Translations under genes and position numbers: made by a program
From: Spartobacteria bacterium
Lineage (GTDB): Bacteria; Verrucomicrobiota; Verrucomicrobiia; Chthoniobacterales; UBA10450
Length of the DNA stretch: 6,871 bases
Assembly (NCBI GenBank): GCA_021324035.1
Contig: JAJPJU010000253.1
Coordinates: forward strand, 1-6,871
Direction of reading: 5' to 3'
Shown: one piece after another, positions 1 to 6,354 of the stretch
Position numbering within the stretch: the stretch's first letter is position 1
Layout: the number at the start of each line of letters is the position of its first letter
The notes under the pieces: model-generated
The model's database searches: none
What the model saw: only the letters and a program-made list of their open reading frames with translations
What the model was told of the DNA's origin: nothing

Positions 1-114
1 AACAAATTGGCGGTGAAAGCTCTGTTGCAATGGCAGTTTCAGCCCGGAACTCGCAGCCCGGTTGAAGTGCCGGTGGAGTTCGACATTCAGGGTGGCAATC
101 GAATTCTGCACTGA
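1..114 (+). CDS. TonB-like protein, C-terminal end (5' truncated by window)
   Basis: Only the last 37 codons are present, read in frame 1 to a TGA at 112-114. The translation contains ALLQWQFQPGTRSPVEVPVE, which matches the end of the TonB C-terminal domain: family members typically show an A-x-x-x-W-x-F-x-P-G/A segment, then a V-x-V-x-V/I strand. In that family the domain lies in the periplasm and contacts the TonB box of outer-membrane receptors, passing on energy from ExbB/ExbD. Small TonB-domain proteins of unknown role also end this way, so a true energy transducer is an inference. The N-terminal membrane anchor and proline-rich linker, which would settle this, lie outside the window. 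The next gene on this strand starts about 140 bases downstream. Confidence 0.75.
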   Translation, partial: NKLAVKALLQWQFQPGTRSPVEVPVEFDIQGGNRILH

Positions 115-162
115 CCGGCGGTCGTACCTAAATATTCAACATTTCAAAGCAATCGAGGCGTT

Positions 163-190
163 ACGCTCCCGCGAGTGCGTCAAAGTTTTT
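163..190 (+). terminator. possible weak terminator after the TonB-like gene
   Basis: An imperfect stem pairs ACG and CTC (163-168) with GAG (173-175) and CGT (178-180) around a CCGC loop, with a 2-nt bulge. A run of five T residues at 186-190 follows. The stem is short and the T-run sits five bases past it, so this is a weak intrinsic terminator at best. Its place about 50 bases after the TonB-like stop and before the next gene is the main reason to list it. Confidence 0.25.
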
Positions 191-257
191 GGACGCTGAA
201 AGGGCAAACACCAAGAACTACGGCTTAGTGCCTCTTCTCGCGCGATATATAATTGAA

Positions 258-413
258 ATGAACTGGATTTTAATCGCGGTTGCGATCGTTCTTTTTGGCA
301 CTTGGATAATTCTTCGCGTTATCCTCCACACTCCTCTGGGCGTGCTGAACATGCTTTGGATGATGGCAATTCTCTTCCTCGTCCTTGGCGGTGTGCAGAA
401 ATTGGAAAGCTAA
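258..413 (+). CDS. small two-helix membrane protein, DUF5670/Lmo0937-like
   Basis: This gene encodes 51 residues and is almost wholly hydrophobic: helix one spans about residues 3-23 and helix two about 29-46, ending in the polar tail VQKLES. Length, the two-helix plan and the glycine between the helices resemble the DUF5670/Lmo0937 family of tiny bacterial membrane proteins, whose function is unknown. I infer membership from shape, not from a diagnostic motif. I chose the ATG at 258. The frame is open back to a TTG at 189, but that adds a polar 23-residue leader (DAERANTKNYGLV...) that suits the family poorly and has no ribosome binding site. No clear Shine-Dalgarno sequence precedes 258 either. 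The DUF4404-like gene follows 165 bases later on the same strand. Confidence 0.6.
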   Translation: MNWILIAVAIVLFGTWIILRVILHTPLGVLNMLWMMAILFLVLGGVQKLES

Positions 414-541
414 TTCACAAACGCTGAAACGCGGGAAACTGAAAAGCTCAAAGCATTCAAACCGAAAAGTTGACGGCTTCTACAGATTTCGTCGGCGCCG
501 TGGCAGAAGCTGAGCGGCCAGACCCTGCCGGGTAAAAGTTC

Positions 542-571
542 GTGCCTATTGGTGTTTATTCGTGGTTAATT
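542..571. repeat. three degenerate 10-nt tandem units
   Basis: Three consecutive decamers read GTGCCTATTG (542-551), GTGTTTATTC (552-561) and GTGGTTAATT (562-571). They share GTG at the start and a T/A-rich second half. The array ends 7 bases before the ATG of the DUF4404-like gene and takes the place where a ribosome binding site would be expected. From memory, similar ATTCGTG-type strings are scattered through intergenic DNA of verrucomicrobial and related genomes; I cannot confirm that here. Confidence 0.5.
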
Positions 572-578
572 GTCGGCT

Positions 579-905
579 ATGGCGGACCCGCAGATTGAAA
601 AGATCAAATCGGCAGTTGTCGCGGCCGATCATATTCCGGCCGAGAAAAAAGCCGAGCTACTGGGGTTGATCGCGACCCTCGACCCGGTGATTACGAAATT
701 CGCGGAAACAAACGGCAAGCACGCGCAACGCATTACAGGATTGGTAGAAGAATCGGCGCAAGCGGCTTCGCGCAAAAGCCCGGAACAACTCGAGAGTGTC
801 CTGGGTGAATTAAAAGAATCGGTTCAACGCTTCGAAGCATCTCATCCGGACTTGGTCTCGTTCGTGACTGAGTATTCCGCGCTTTTGTCCGCTCTCGGTA
901 TTTAA
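579..905 (+). CDS. DUF4404-like small helical protein
   Basis: The 108-residue product is soluble, charged and predicted mostly alpha-helical, with no signal peptide or membrane segment. The C-terminal segment VQRFEASHPDLVSFVTEYSA, followed by LLSALGI, matches the typical end of DUF4404 proteins (R-F-E-x-S-H-P-x-L, then a helix closing near A-L-x-x-x-G-I). The upstream half (residues 1-60) is more divergent, with repeated Ala/Lys/Glu helices. DUF4404 proteins have no assigned biochemical role that I know of. The ATG at 579 is preferred. A TTG at 570 is the only earlier in-frame option because a TAA lies at 567-569. No Shine-Dalgarno is visible; a decamer repeat fills that position. The gene converges on the minus-strand operon, with 37 bases between the stops and no obvious terminator hairpin. 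Confidence 0.75.
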   Translation: MADPQIEKIKSAVVAADHIPAEKKAELLGLIATLDPVITKFAETNGKHAQRITGLVEESAQAASRKSPEQLESVLGELKESVQRFEASHPDLVSFVTEYSALLSALGI

Positions 906-942
906 ACGAACCAGCTCCTGTGTGGGCCCGGCGCTCTGTGGT

Positions 943-1380
943 TTATTGATCGCGCCGTCCCGCACCGGACCACGCCGGAACTCCGTTTTTATCGCGCAAT
1001 CTCAGCACGCTTGGTCCTTTTTGAACCTCGGCTGCGATGATCGCCGATTGTCCGTCGATCGAAATCCGAGATCCGGTAACGGTTATTACATCTTTGGCTT
1101 CAATGTGCGGCGTCTGCTTATCGACGTACCAAGCGGGGCCCAAATGGATATCGAGGACCGGATTATCGGCTGTTTGCAACGTCAGATGAACTCCATAACC
1201 GCGATCTTTTGGTGGAGACATCTTTTGCACCGACAAAACCGTGCCTTGAACCGTTTCGACCGTCTTCGGATCGTATGGCCGGTCGGCAGCAGCTCTTCCC
1301 GGCTGGGCCAACGCGCTGGATGTTGCGAACAGCCCACCAATCATCGCCAGAATAACGATACTTCTTTCTATCTTTTTCAT
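943..1380 (-). CDS. secreted OB-fold-like protein, third gene of RND efflux operon
   Basis: The product has 145 residues. Residues 1-25 form a clear Sec signal peptide: KK near the start, a hydrophobic core (IVILAMIGGLFATSSA) and ALA-Q for cleavage, giving a mature periplasmic protein of about 120 residues. The mature part is rich in beta strands: VQGTVLSVQKM (44-54), GVHLTLQT (63-70), the invariant-looking HLGPAWYVDKQ (79-89), DVITVTGSRISIDG (97-110), AIIAAEVQKG (113-122) and LRLRDKNGVPAWSG (126-139). This matches a conserved secreted family that databases often label simply as a DNA-binding or hypothetical protein. The strand pattern suggests an OB-like barrel, as in bacterial BOF proteins (YgiW/YdeI); that fold is inferred. 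No cysteines, heme motifs or catalytic triad are visible. It starts 39 bases after the RND permease stop on the same strand and is probably co-transcribed. An AG-rich stretch (AGAGAAAGAAAG) precedes the ATG. Confidence 0.75.
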   Translation of the reverse strand: MKKIERSIVILAMIGGLFATSSALAQPGRAAADRPYDPKTVETVQGTVLSVQKMSPPKDRGYGVHLTLQTADNPVLDIHLGPAWYVDKQTPHIEAKDVITVTGSRISIDGQSAIIAAEVQKGPSVLRLRDKNGVPAWSGAGRRDQ

Positions 1381-1419
1381 GATCTTTCTTTCTCTTGTTG
1401 TTTGCGATTTTCCACGACC

Positions 1420-4400
1420 TTAAACGAATGATTCCGAGGTTTCGGTAACGGGGGTCCGGGTGATTGCGGGCGCTGGCTGTGGTCGCGACTGGTTCGCCAT
1501 AAAGTAAAGAACCGGCACCGCCATGCGACTGATCAGGAGCGATGCGATTTCTCCGGCCATCAACGAAATGGCCAGGCCTTGAAAAATGGGGTCGAACAGG
1601 ATGACGCTGGCGCCGACCACCACAGCCATGGCGGTGAGGAACATCGGCCGAAACCGGATTGCACCGGCGTCGATCACTGCGTCCGCGAGCGGTGCGCCTT
1701 CGCGTAGTCTTTGCTCGATAAAATCGACCAGGATGATCGAATTACGCACGACGATTCCTGCGCCGGCCATGAAACCGATCATTGAGGTGGCAGTAAAAAA
1801 CGCGCCCAGCAATCCGTGCGCCGGCAGGATTCCAACCAGTGAGAAGGGGATCGCCGCCATTACAATCAGAGGAGTACGGAAGGATCGAAACCATCCGACC
1901 ATAAGGGCGTAGATGAGAACGAGTACAACTGCGAACGCGGATCCGAGATCGCGAAACACTTCGATTGTGATCTGCCATTCTCCATCCCACTTTAACGAAG
2001 GAAGCAAGTCGCTGAAAGGCAGACGGGCGTTGTAAATCGCAAGCTTCGCGCCGGTACCACCGAACTCGCGGGTGTCGAGAGCGCGCAATGCCTTGTTCAT
2101 TTTCAAAATCGCGTATACCGGGCTTTCCACCGTTCCCGCGACGTCGCCAATGACATAGGTGACCGGCATCAGATTTTTGTGGTAGATGCTTTTGTCGGTA
2201 ATCGTGTTCTCAACCCGCACTAATTCTCGCAATGGTACGAGCGGCGCCAGGCTCGTGGCACCGATTTCCGGCAATGCATTTGCGTCCCCGGATCGAACAC
2301 GCAGCGCGAGTAGTTCTTCCGGCGTTACTCGAGCCGATCGCGGCAATTCGAGCAAAATATTTACATCCTCCTTCTCGCGAGGTTGATGGGTCAGATCGAT
2401 GGAGCGTCCACCGACTGCAATTTGCAACGTCTCCGAAATTGTCTCGGCACTGATGCCATGCAACGCCGCCTTCTCTTTATCGATCACGAACCGCGCCTTC
2501 GGTTGGTCCGCTTCGATGTACCAATCGATATCGACCACGCCGGGCGTGCTTTTGAAAATGTCGCGGACGCGCTTTGCCATCGAGAGGCGCGCTTCATCGT
2601 TGGGCCCATAAATCTCGGCAACCAGTGTTTGCAATACCGGCGGTCCCGGTGGCACTTCGGCAACGGCGACGCGGGCGCCGAATTTTGCCGCGATCGCGGC
2701 GACGGGTGGCCGCACACGCTTGGCAATTTCGTGACTCTTCGCCTTTCGCTCATTTTTCGGAACGAGATTCACCTGTATGTCGGCGATATTTGCCCCGTGC
2801 CGCATAAAATAATGCCGGACTAAACCGTTGAAGTTGAATGGAGCACCGACCCCGGTGTAAATCTGATAGTCCGTTACCTCAGGTTCGACCCGAATTGCGG
2901 CGGCGATCTCTCGCGCGGCTTCTGCAGTCCGTTCGAGTGCACTTCCTTCCGGCATGTTCAAAATGATCTGGAACTCGCTCTTGTTATCGAATGGCAACAT
3001 TTTCACCTTTACCCATCCGATGCCGACCAGAACCATCGCGATCAACAGCAAGCCGCAGATCGCTCCGAGAAAAATCCAACGCGACCGCGCACGCGCGATG
3101 AGCGGACCCATCAGCCGCCGGTAGGTCCGGGTGAAAAGGTTTTCGTCACTTCTGGAATGTTTAGCCGAGCCGCCCAGCCGCAGAAGACGAATCGCCGCCC
3201 ACGGCGTAATGACGAAGGCGATCGCGAGAGAGAAAAACATCGCGGCGCTCGACCCGATCGGGATCGGACGCATGTAAGGTCCCATCAGGCCGCCAACGAA
3301 CGCCATTGGTAAAACGGCGGCGATGACGGCAAAGGTGGCAAGAATGGTCGGATTACCGACTTCGTTGACCGCTTCGATTGCAACCTGTGTCCAATCCCTG
3401 CCACGATTCTTCGGCAGGTGAAAATGCCGGACGATATTCTCGATCACAACAATGGCGTCATCGACCAAGATGCCGATGGAAAAGATCAACGCGAAGAGCG
3501 TGATGCGATTGAGGGTGTAACCGTAAAGCAAAAATACAAGGAGGGTCAGGGCGAGGGTTGACGGAATGGCCAACGCAACGACGCCCGATTCGCGCCAGCC
3601 GAGCGCGAGCAGAATCAGCAGCGACACACCGACCACCGCCAGCAGCATGTGCCAGAGCAACTCGTTTGATTTTTCCAACGCGGTCAAGCCGTAGTTGCGA
3701 GTGATAGAGATCTGGACGTCAGACGGGATCACGATACCGCGAAGAGTGTCGATTTTTTTCAATACCCCGTTCGCCACAGCAATGGCATTGGCTCCGGGGC
3801 GTTTGGCCACGCTCAAGGTGACCGCGGGCTGTTCGTCCGGAACAGGCGAGACTGCGGCACCGCTGCCAAACAACAGGTAGTTGGACGGTTCTTCGGCGCC
3901 ATCGACAACCTGAGCGACTTCCCGCAAGTAAACTGGCCGATCACCAAACACTCCGACCACCACGTTGCCCACATCTTCAGCACTTTTTAAAAACGCGCCG
4001 GTCTCAATCATTATCTCGCGGTTTTCACTCGTTAGGCCTCCGGATGTGAATTGCCGATTGGCTTGCTGAAGCATCGGCACGATGCCGGCCGCGCTCAGGT
4101 TCCGCGACGCCAACCGCGCCGGGTCCAGCAACACCCGAACCTGGCGCACCGATCCGCCGATGATGTTGGTCTCGGCCACGAGCGGCACTTGTTTGACCGC
4201 GTCGTCCACCTGCGCGACTAGCCGCCGCAATGTTAAATGATCATAACGACTGCTGTGAAACGTCAGAGCAAGAATTGGCACGTCGTCGATCGATCGTTCC
4301 TTGATCAGCGGGAACGAGACCCCGTGCGGGATGCGGTCGTAATTCGATTGGAGCTTTTGGTTTAACCGGACCAGGCTGCGTTCAGGATCTTCACCGACGC

Positions 4401-4707
4401 GAAACCGGACGATAACGAGGCTTTGGCCGGTGCTCGACGTTGAATAGATGTATTCAACGCCGGGAATCTCCCAGAGCAGTTTCTCCATTGGCCGGGTAGC
4501 GCGTTCTTCGATTTCCTTCGCGCTTGCGCCCGGCATCGAAACCACCACATCAATCATGGGAACTTTGATCTGTGGCTCTTCTTCCCGGGGCAGGAGCCAG
4601 ATTGCAGCGATTCCAAGAACGACTGAGGTAAGAATAATCAGCGGGGTCAGCTTCGAATTTATAAAGAGCCGTGCGATCTTTCCCGCGACCCCAGGACTTT
4701 GATTCAT
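1420..4707 (-). CDS. RND efflux transporter permease subunit (AcrB/HAE-like)
   Basis: This is a full-length RND permease of 1095 residues, the proton-driven inner-membrane pump of a tripartite exporter. The twofold RND plan is complete. TM1 is at about 22-40, followed by a large periplasmic loop (41-345) with the porter motif SMPGASAKEIEERATRPMEK. TM2-TM6 lie at about 350-509, TM7 at 546-564, the second periplasmic loop at 570-915, and TM8-TM12 at 919-1068. TM4 holds the paired aspartates D416-D417 in GILVDDAIVVIEN, the proton-relay site of drug-type (HAE) RND pumps. TM10 reads GIVVRNSIILVDF, with Arg988 where AcrB has Lys940. TM11 begins RFRPMFLT. The metal-type (HME) signature in TM4 is not seen, so organic substrates are more likely than metals, but the real substrate cannot be read from sequence. 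The ATG overlaps the adaptor stop in ATGA, implying translational coupling. No frameshift is seen. Confidence 0.95.
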   Translation of the reverse strand: MNQSPGVAGKIARLFINSKLTPLIILTSVVLGIAAIWLLPREEEPQIKVPMIDVVVSMPGASAKEIEERATRPMEKLLWEIPGVEYIYSTSSTGQSLVIVRFRVGEDPERSLVRLNQKLQSNYDRIPHGVSFPLIKERSIDDVPILALTFHSSRYDHLTLRRLVAQVDDAVKQVPLVAETNIIGGSVRQVRVLLDPARLASRNLSAAGIVPMLQQANRQFTSGGLTSENREIMIETGAFLKSAEDVGNVVVGVFGDRPVYLREVAQVVDGAEEPSNYLLFGSGAAVSPVPDEQPAVTLSVAKRPGANAIAVANGVLKKIDTLRGIVIPSDVQISITRNYGLTALEKSNELLWHMLLAVVGVSLLILLALGWRESGVVALAIPSTLALTLLVFLLYGYTLNRITLFALIFSIGILVDDAIVVIENIVRHFHLPKNRGRDWTQVAIEAVNEVGNPTILATFAVIAAVLPMAFVGGLMGPYMRPIPIGSSAAMFFSLAIAFVITPWAAIRLLRLGGSAKHSRSDENLFTRTYRRLMGPLIARARSRWIFLGAICGLLLIAMVLVGIGWVKVKMLPFDNKSEFQIILNMPEGSALERTAEAAREIAAAIRVEPEVTDYQIYTGVGAPFNFNGLVRHYFMRHGANIADIQVNLVPKNERKAKSHEIAKRVRPPVAAIAAKFGARVAVAEVPPGPPVLQTLVAEIYGPNDEARLSMAKRVRDIFKSTPGVVDIDWYIEADQPKARFVIDKEKAALHGISAETISETLQIAVGGRSIDLTHQPREKEDVNILLELPRSARVTPEELLALRVRSGDANALPEIGATSLAPLVPLRELVRVENTITDKSIYHKNLMPVTYVIGDVAGTVESPVYAILKMNKALRALDTREFGGTGAKLAIYNARLPFSDLLPSLKWDGEWQITIEVFRDLGSAFAVVLVLIYALMVGWFRSFRTPLIVMAAIPFSLVGILPAHGLLGAFFTATSMIGFMAGAGIVVRNSIILVDFIEQRLREGAPLADAVIDAGAIRFRPMFLTAMAVVVGASVILFDPIFQGLAISLMAGEIASLLISRMAVPVLYFMANQSRPQPAPAITRTPVTETSESFV

Positions 4708-5726
4708 AGCCGGGGTGCGACGGGTTGTCCGTCTACCAGGGAAGCGGCGTTTTCGGTGATTACTCGTTCGCCGGAACTGACCCCGGAGAGCAATTCAACT
4801 TCGTTGCCGAAGCGGCGGCCGGTTTTGACCAGGCGCAATTGCGCGTGTTGATTAATGACAACAAAAACCATCTCCATCTGCCCGCGCTGGACCACGGCTG
4901 TGATCGGCGCCCGGAGCACGTTCGTCTCGCTCACAGGGATTGCGACACGCCCGAATTGACCCGCGTGCAGTCCGACTACGGAGGGAAGATCCAGCTTTAT
5001 CAGAAAAGTGCGGCTGTTGGGATCCGCCGATGGTGAGATCTCGCTGACCGCTCCGTCAATTTCGTTCGCGAGCACTTGCACCGAAAGTCGCGTGCCCAAT
5101 TTGACCTTGTCGATCACCGCCTCGGGCACTGGAGCTTCAAACTGCAAGACCCGCGGGTCTTCGAGTTCAAGCAAAGATTTACCCGGAGTTGCGAGATCGC
5201 CAACATCGGCAAGCTTGCGTGTCACCACTCCGTCAAAAGGGGCGGTGATTTTCGTGTAGCCGAGCATTGTTTCCGTTTCCGTCGCAGAGGCGACCGCGAC
5301 CTGGCGACGCGACTGGACTGCCTCGAATTCCGCCGGCGTAATCACCTGTTTGGCGCGGAGGATTTCATATCGCTTCAAATCATTGTCTGCCTGCTGACGA
5401 ACGGCGATCGCCTGATCCAATTTTGCCTGAACCTCGCGGGAATCGAGTTGGACCAACAACTCTCCTGCTTTCACTTGCTGGCCGGGCACCACCAGCATTT
5501 TCTCGATTCGACCGCTGATCTTCGCTTCGATGACTGAGCGAAGCTTTGGCTGGACCGTCCCAACGACATCTTCGGCGGCAACGTGCGGTTTGGCGTGCAC
5601 GGTTTCGACTCGCACGTTTGCCGGGGGCGGGACTGGCGGCGAGGTGGAGTCCTTTCGGCAACCCGTCGAAACGAGCAGGCCGATCGCGCCAAAGAAAAGC
5701 GTGAGAGAGACACAGCTGAATCTCAT
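4704..5726 (-). CDS. RND efflux periplasmic adaptor (membrane fusion) lipoprotein
   Basis: This is the HlyD/AcrA-type adaptor that bridges the RND pump and an outer-membrane channel. From the chosen start it has 340 residues. A lipoprotein signal peptide (MRFSCVSLTLFFGAIGLLVS, then TGC) puts the lipidated cysteine at 23; Ser at -3 of the lipobox is a little unusual. A proline-rich linker follows (30-36). The first biotinyl-lipoyl half is at about 62-95 (AKISGRIEKMLVVPGQQVKA), then an alpha-helical hairpin at 96-155. The second lipoyl half is at 156-190 (TKITAPFDGVVTRKL), the beta-barrel at about 195-270, and the membrane-proximal domain lies after that. The frame stays open to another ATG at 5789, which would add 21 polar residues before the signal peptide. 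I prefer 5726 because the lipoprotein signal then begins at the N-terminus, but neither start has a strong ribosome binding site. It is the first gene of the operon and overlaps the permease by 4 bases. Confidence 0.92.
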   Translation of the reverse strand: MRFSCVSLTLFFGAIGLLVSTGCRKDSTSPPVPPPANVRVETVHAKPHVAAEDVVGTVQPKLRSVIEAKISGRIEKMLVVPGQQVKAGELLVQLDSREVQAKLDQAIAVRQQADNDLKRYEILRAKQVITPAEFEAVQSRRQVAVASATETETMLGYTKITAPFDGVVTRKLADVGDLATPGKSLLELEDPRVLQFEAPVPEAVIDKVKLGTRLSVQVLANEIDGAVSEISPSADPNSRTFLIKLDLPSVVGLHAGQFGRVAIPVSETNVLRAPITAVVQRGQMEMVFVVINQHAQLRLVKTGRRFGNEVELLSGVSSGERVITENAASLVDGQPVAPRL

Positions 5727-5809
5727 TGCCAATAACTTGCCGACAGGCAACTGCCGCGCCTCGCGCCAATTGCCATTCTTTGAGCGCATCTTGTGGTTTG
5801 CCCTGCCCG

Positions 5810-5838
5810 GCTATGGCTCGCAATTAGCGCATAGTCAA
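5810..5838 (-). promoter_or_regulatory. possible sigma70-type promoter of the efflux operon
   Basis: On the minus strand, TTGACT (5838-5833) matches five of six -35 consensus bases. Seventeen bases later lies CATAGC (5815-5810), which matches only three of six -10 bases. Transcription would begin near 5803, upstream of both possible adaptor starts (5789 and 5726). The weak -10 makes this tentative; it could be an activator-dependent promoter or chance. Confidence 0.28.
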
Positions 5839-5877
5839 AAACAAGATCCGGTTATCGCACGGGGAATGAATGACCGA

Positions 5878-5914
5878 TTTCCTTGCAGGAAACCCGCCGT
5901 GTGTTACACCGGCG
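5878..5914. promoter_or_regulatory. two adjacent inverted repeats in the divergent intergenic region
   Basis: The first repeat is TTTCC-TTGCA-GGAAA (5878-5892). Three bases later, CGCCG-T-GTGT (5895-5904) pairs with ACAC-CGGCG (5906-5914): nine complementary pairs about a single central T, with one bulged T. They lie between the divergent efflux operon and the DUF2892-like gene, 12-21 bases upstream of the latter's ribosome binding site. Such a palindrome could be a dimeric repressor operator or, as RNA, a hairpin in the DUF2892 leader. No regulator gene is in the window to assign it to. Confidence 0.4.
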
Positions 5915-5926
5915 AAGGAAAACAAC

Positions 5927-5930
5927 GAGG
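5927..5930 (+). promoter_or_regulatory. ribosome binding site fixing the DUF2892 start
   Basis: GAGG (followed by TG) lies 5 bases before the ATG at 5936, one of the clearest Shine-Dalgarno sites in the window. It favours 5936 over the upstream in-frame ATG at 5870, which has no comparable site and would add a non-conserved polar leader. Confidence 0.7.
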
Positions 5931-5935
5931 TGCTT

Positions 5936-6148
5936 ATGTCAATTCAACATCAAATCCGAGCTTTTGCGGGAACCTTCATCCTGGTCAGTTTGCTCCTGGC
6001 TCATTACCACTCCACCTACTGGCTTTGGTTCACCGCTTTCGTGGGAGCAAATCTGGTTCAATCCGCATTTACCGACCTTTGCCCGCTGGAGATGTTTCTC
6101 AGAAAGATCGAGAAGAAACCGAAATCCCTGGACTTTGGCAGAACGTGA
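5936..6148 (+). CDS. DUF2892 (YgaP-type transmembrane domain) protein
   Basis: The 70-residue product begins MSIQHQIRAFAGTFILVSLL, has a second hydrophobic segment around WLWFTAFVGANLVQSAF (29-45), then DLCPLEMFLRKI (48-58) and a basic polar tail. This pattern of a short amphipathic start with R, two membrane helices, and a Cys-Pro (C49-P50) before an L-L-R/K-K segment is typical of DUF2892. In YgaP the same domain anchors a rhodanese domain; here it stands alone, as in many bacteria, and its function is unknown. The start at 5936 is supported by GAGG 5 bases upstream. The gene is divergent from the efflux operon, with two inverted repeats in the shared intergenic region, so common regulation is possible but unproven. 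Confidence 0.82.
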   Translation: MSIQHQIRAFAGTFILVSLLLAHYHSTYWLWFTAFVGANLVQSAFTDLCPLEMFLRKIEKKPKSLDFGRT

Positions 6149-6159
6149 CGTTTCTCCGT

Positions 6160-6177
6160 TTGCGCGTCAGCGCGCAA
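6160..6177 (+). terminator. 7-bp GC-rich hairpin after the DUF2892 gene
   Basis: TTGCGCG (6160-6166) and CGCGCAA (6171-6177) form a perfect 7-bp stem with a TCAG tetraloop, starting 12 bases after the DUF2892 stop. No T-run follows on either strand, so it is not a classical intrinsic terminator. It may stabilise the 3' end of the message or aid termination by another route. Confidence 0.35.
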
Positions 6178-6283
6178 TACAACGAAATTCATACCGAAAA
6201 TTTCCGTTGGCGGCGGAGCTGAGGGTGGCCGCCCATTCGCTCCGTTCTTATCCGGTTTCGAGTCGAGAAAAACTGTTTTCAGT

Positions 6284-6304
6284 GTTCGACGTTGAGCGTC
6301 CGAC
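6284..6304. repeat. three degenerate GTTCGAC heptamers
   Basis: Three head-to-tail heptamers read GTTCGAC (6284-6290), GTTGAGC (6291-6297) and GTCCGAC (6298-6304). Longer GTTCGAY heptamer runs are, as I recall, scattered in intergenic DNA of several environmental phyla including Verrucomicrobiota; this looks like a short, decayed copy. It lies in the gap before the oxidase gene and is not part of any convincing coding frame. Confidence 0.45.
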
Positions 6305-6346
6305 CCCTAGTAAATCCTGTTAATCCGGTCGATTCATACTAGGGTC
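6302..6346 (+). promoter_or_regulatory. inverted repeat overlapping the oxidase ribosome binding site
   Basis: GACCCCTAGTA (6302-6312) is complementary to TACTAGGGTC (6337-6346), giving ten pairs with one bulged C and a 24-nt loop. The loop contains two tandem 9-mers, AATCCTGTT (6313-6321) and AATCCGGTC (6322-6330). The right arm includes AGGG (6341-6344), the only Shine-Dalgarno-like sequence before the GTG start at 6355 (10-base spacing). Folded in RNA, the stem would hide that site; as DNA it could be a protein operator. A shorter competing stem, CGACC (6301-6305) with GGTCG (6327-6331), shares the left arm. Confidence 0.4.
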
Positions 6347-6354
6347 AGTAATCT

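Noticed and set aside
248..253. Perfect TATAAT that looks like a -10 box
   Set aside because: It ends only 4 bases before the ATG at 258, so transcription would start inside the gene, and no good -35 lies 16-18 bases upstream.
470..475. TTGACG as a -35 box for the DUF4404-like gene
   Set aside because: The sequence 16-18 bases downstream is GC-rich (CGGCGCCG) with no -10-like match.
922..1431. Long + strand open frame (169 codons) opposite the OB-fold-like gene
   Set aside because: It is antisense to a gene with a clear signal peptide and family motifs, and its own translation is Arg/Cys/Trp-rich with no recognisable domain.
1420..4707. Heavy-metal (CzcA/CusA-type) assignment for the RND pump
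   Set aside because: TM4 carries the paired Asp of drug-type pumps and I see no methionine or histidine-rich metal site in the adaptor or permease, so the metal role is unsupported.
6209..6233. GGCGGC/GCCGCC inverted repeat between the DUF2892 and oxidase genes
   Set aside because: Only six pairs with a 13-base loop in a GC-rich stretch and no T-run; expected by chance.
5530..6323. Overlapping + strand frames covering the adaptor 5' end, the divergent region and the DUF2892 gene
   Set aside because: They read across the adaptor gene and the palindromes and overlap the well-supported DUF2892 gene in another frame; the tail VFDVERP comes from the heptamer repeat.
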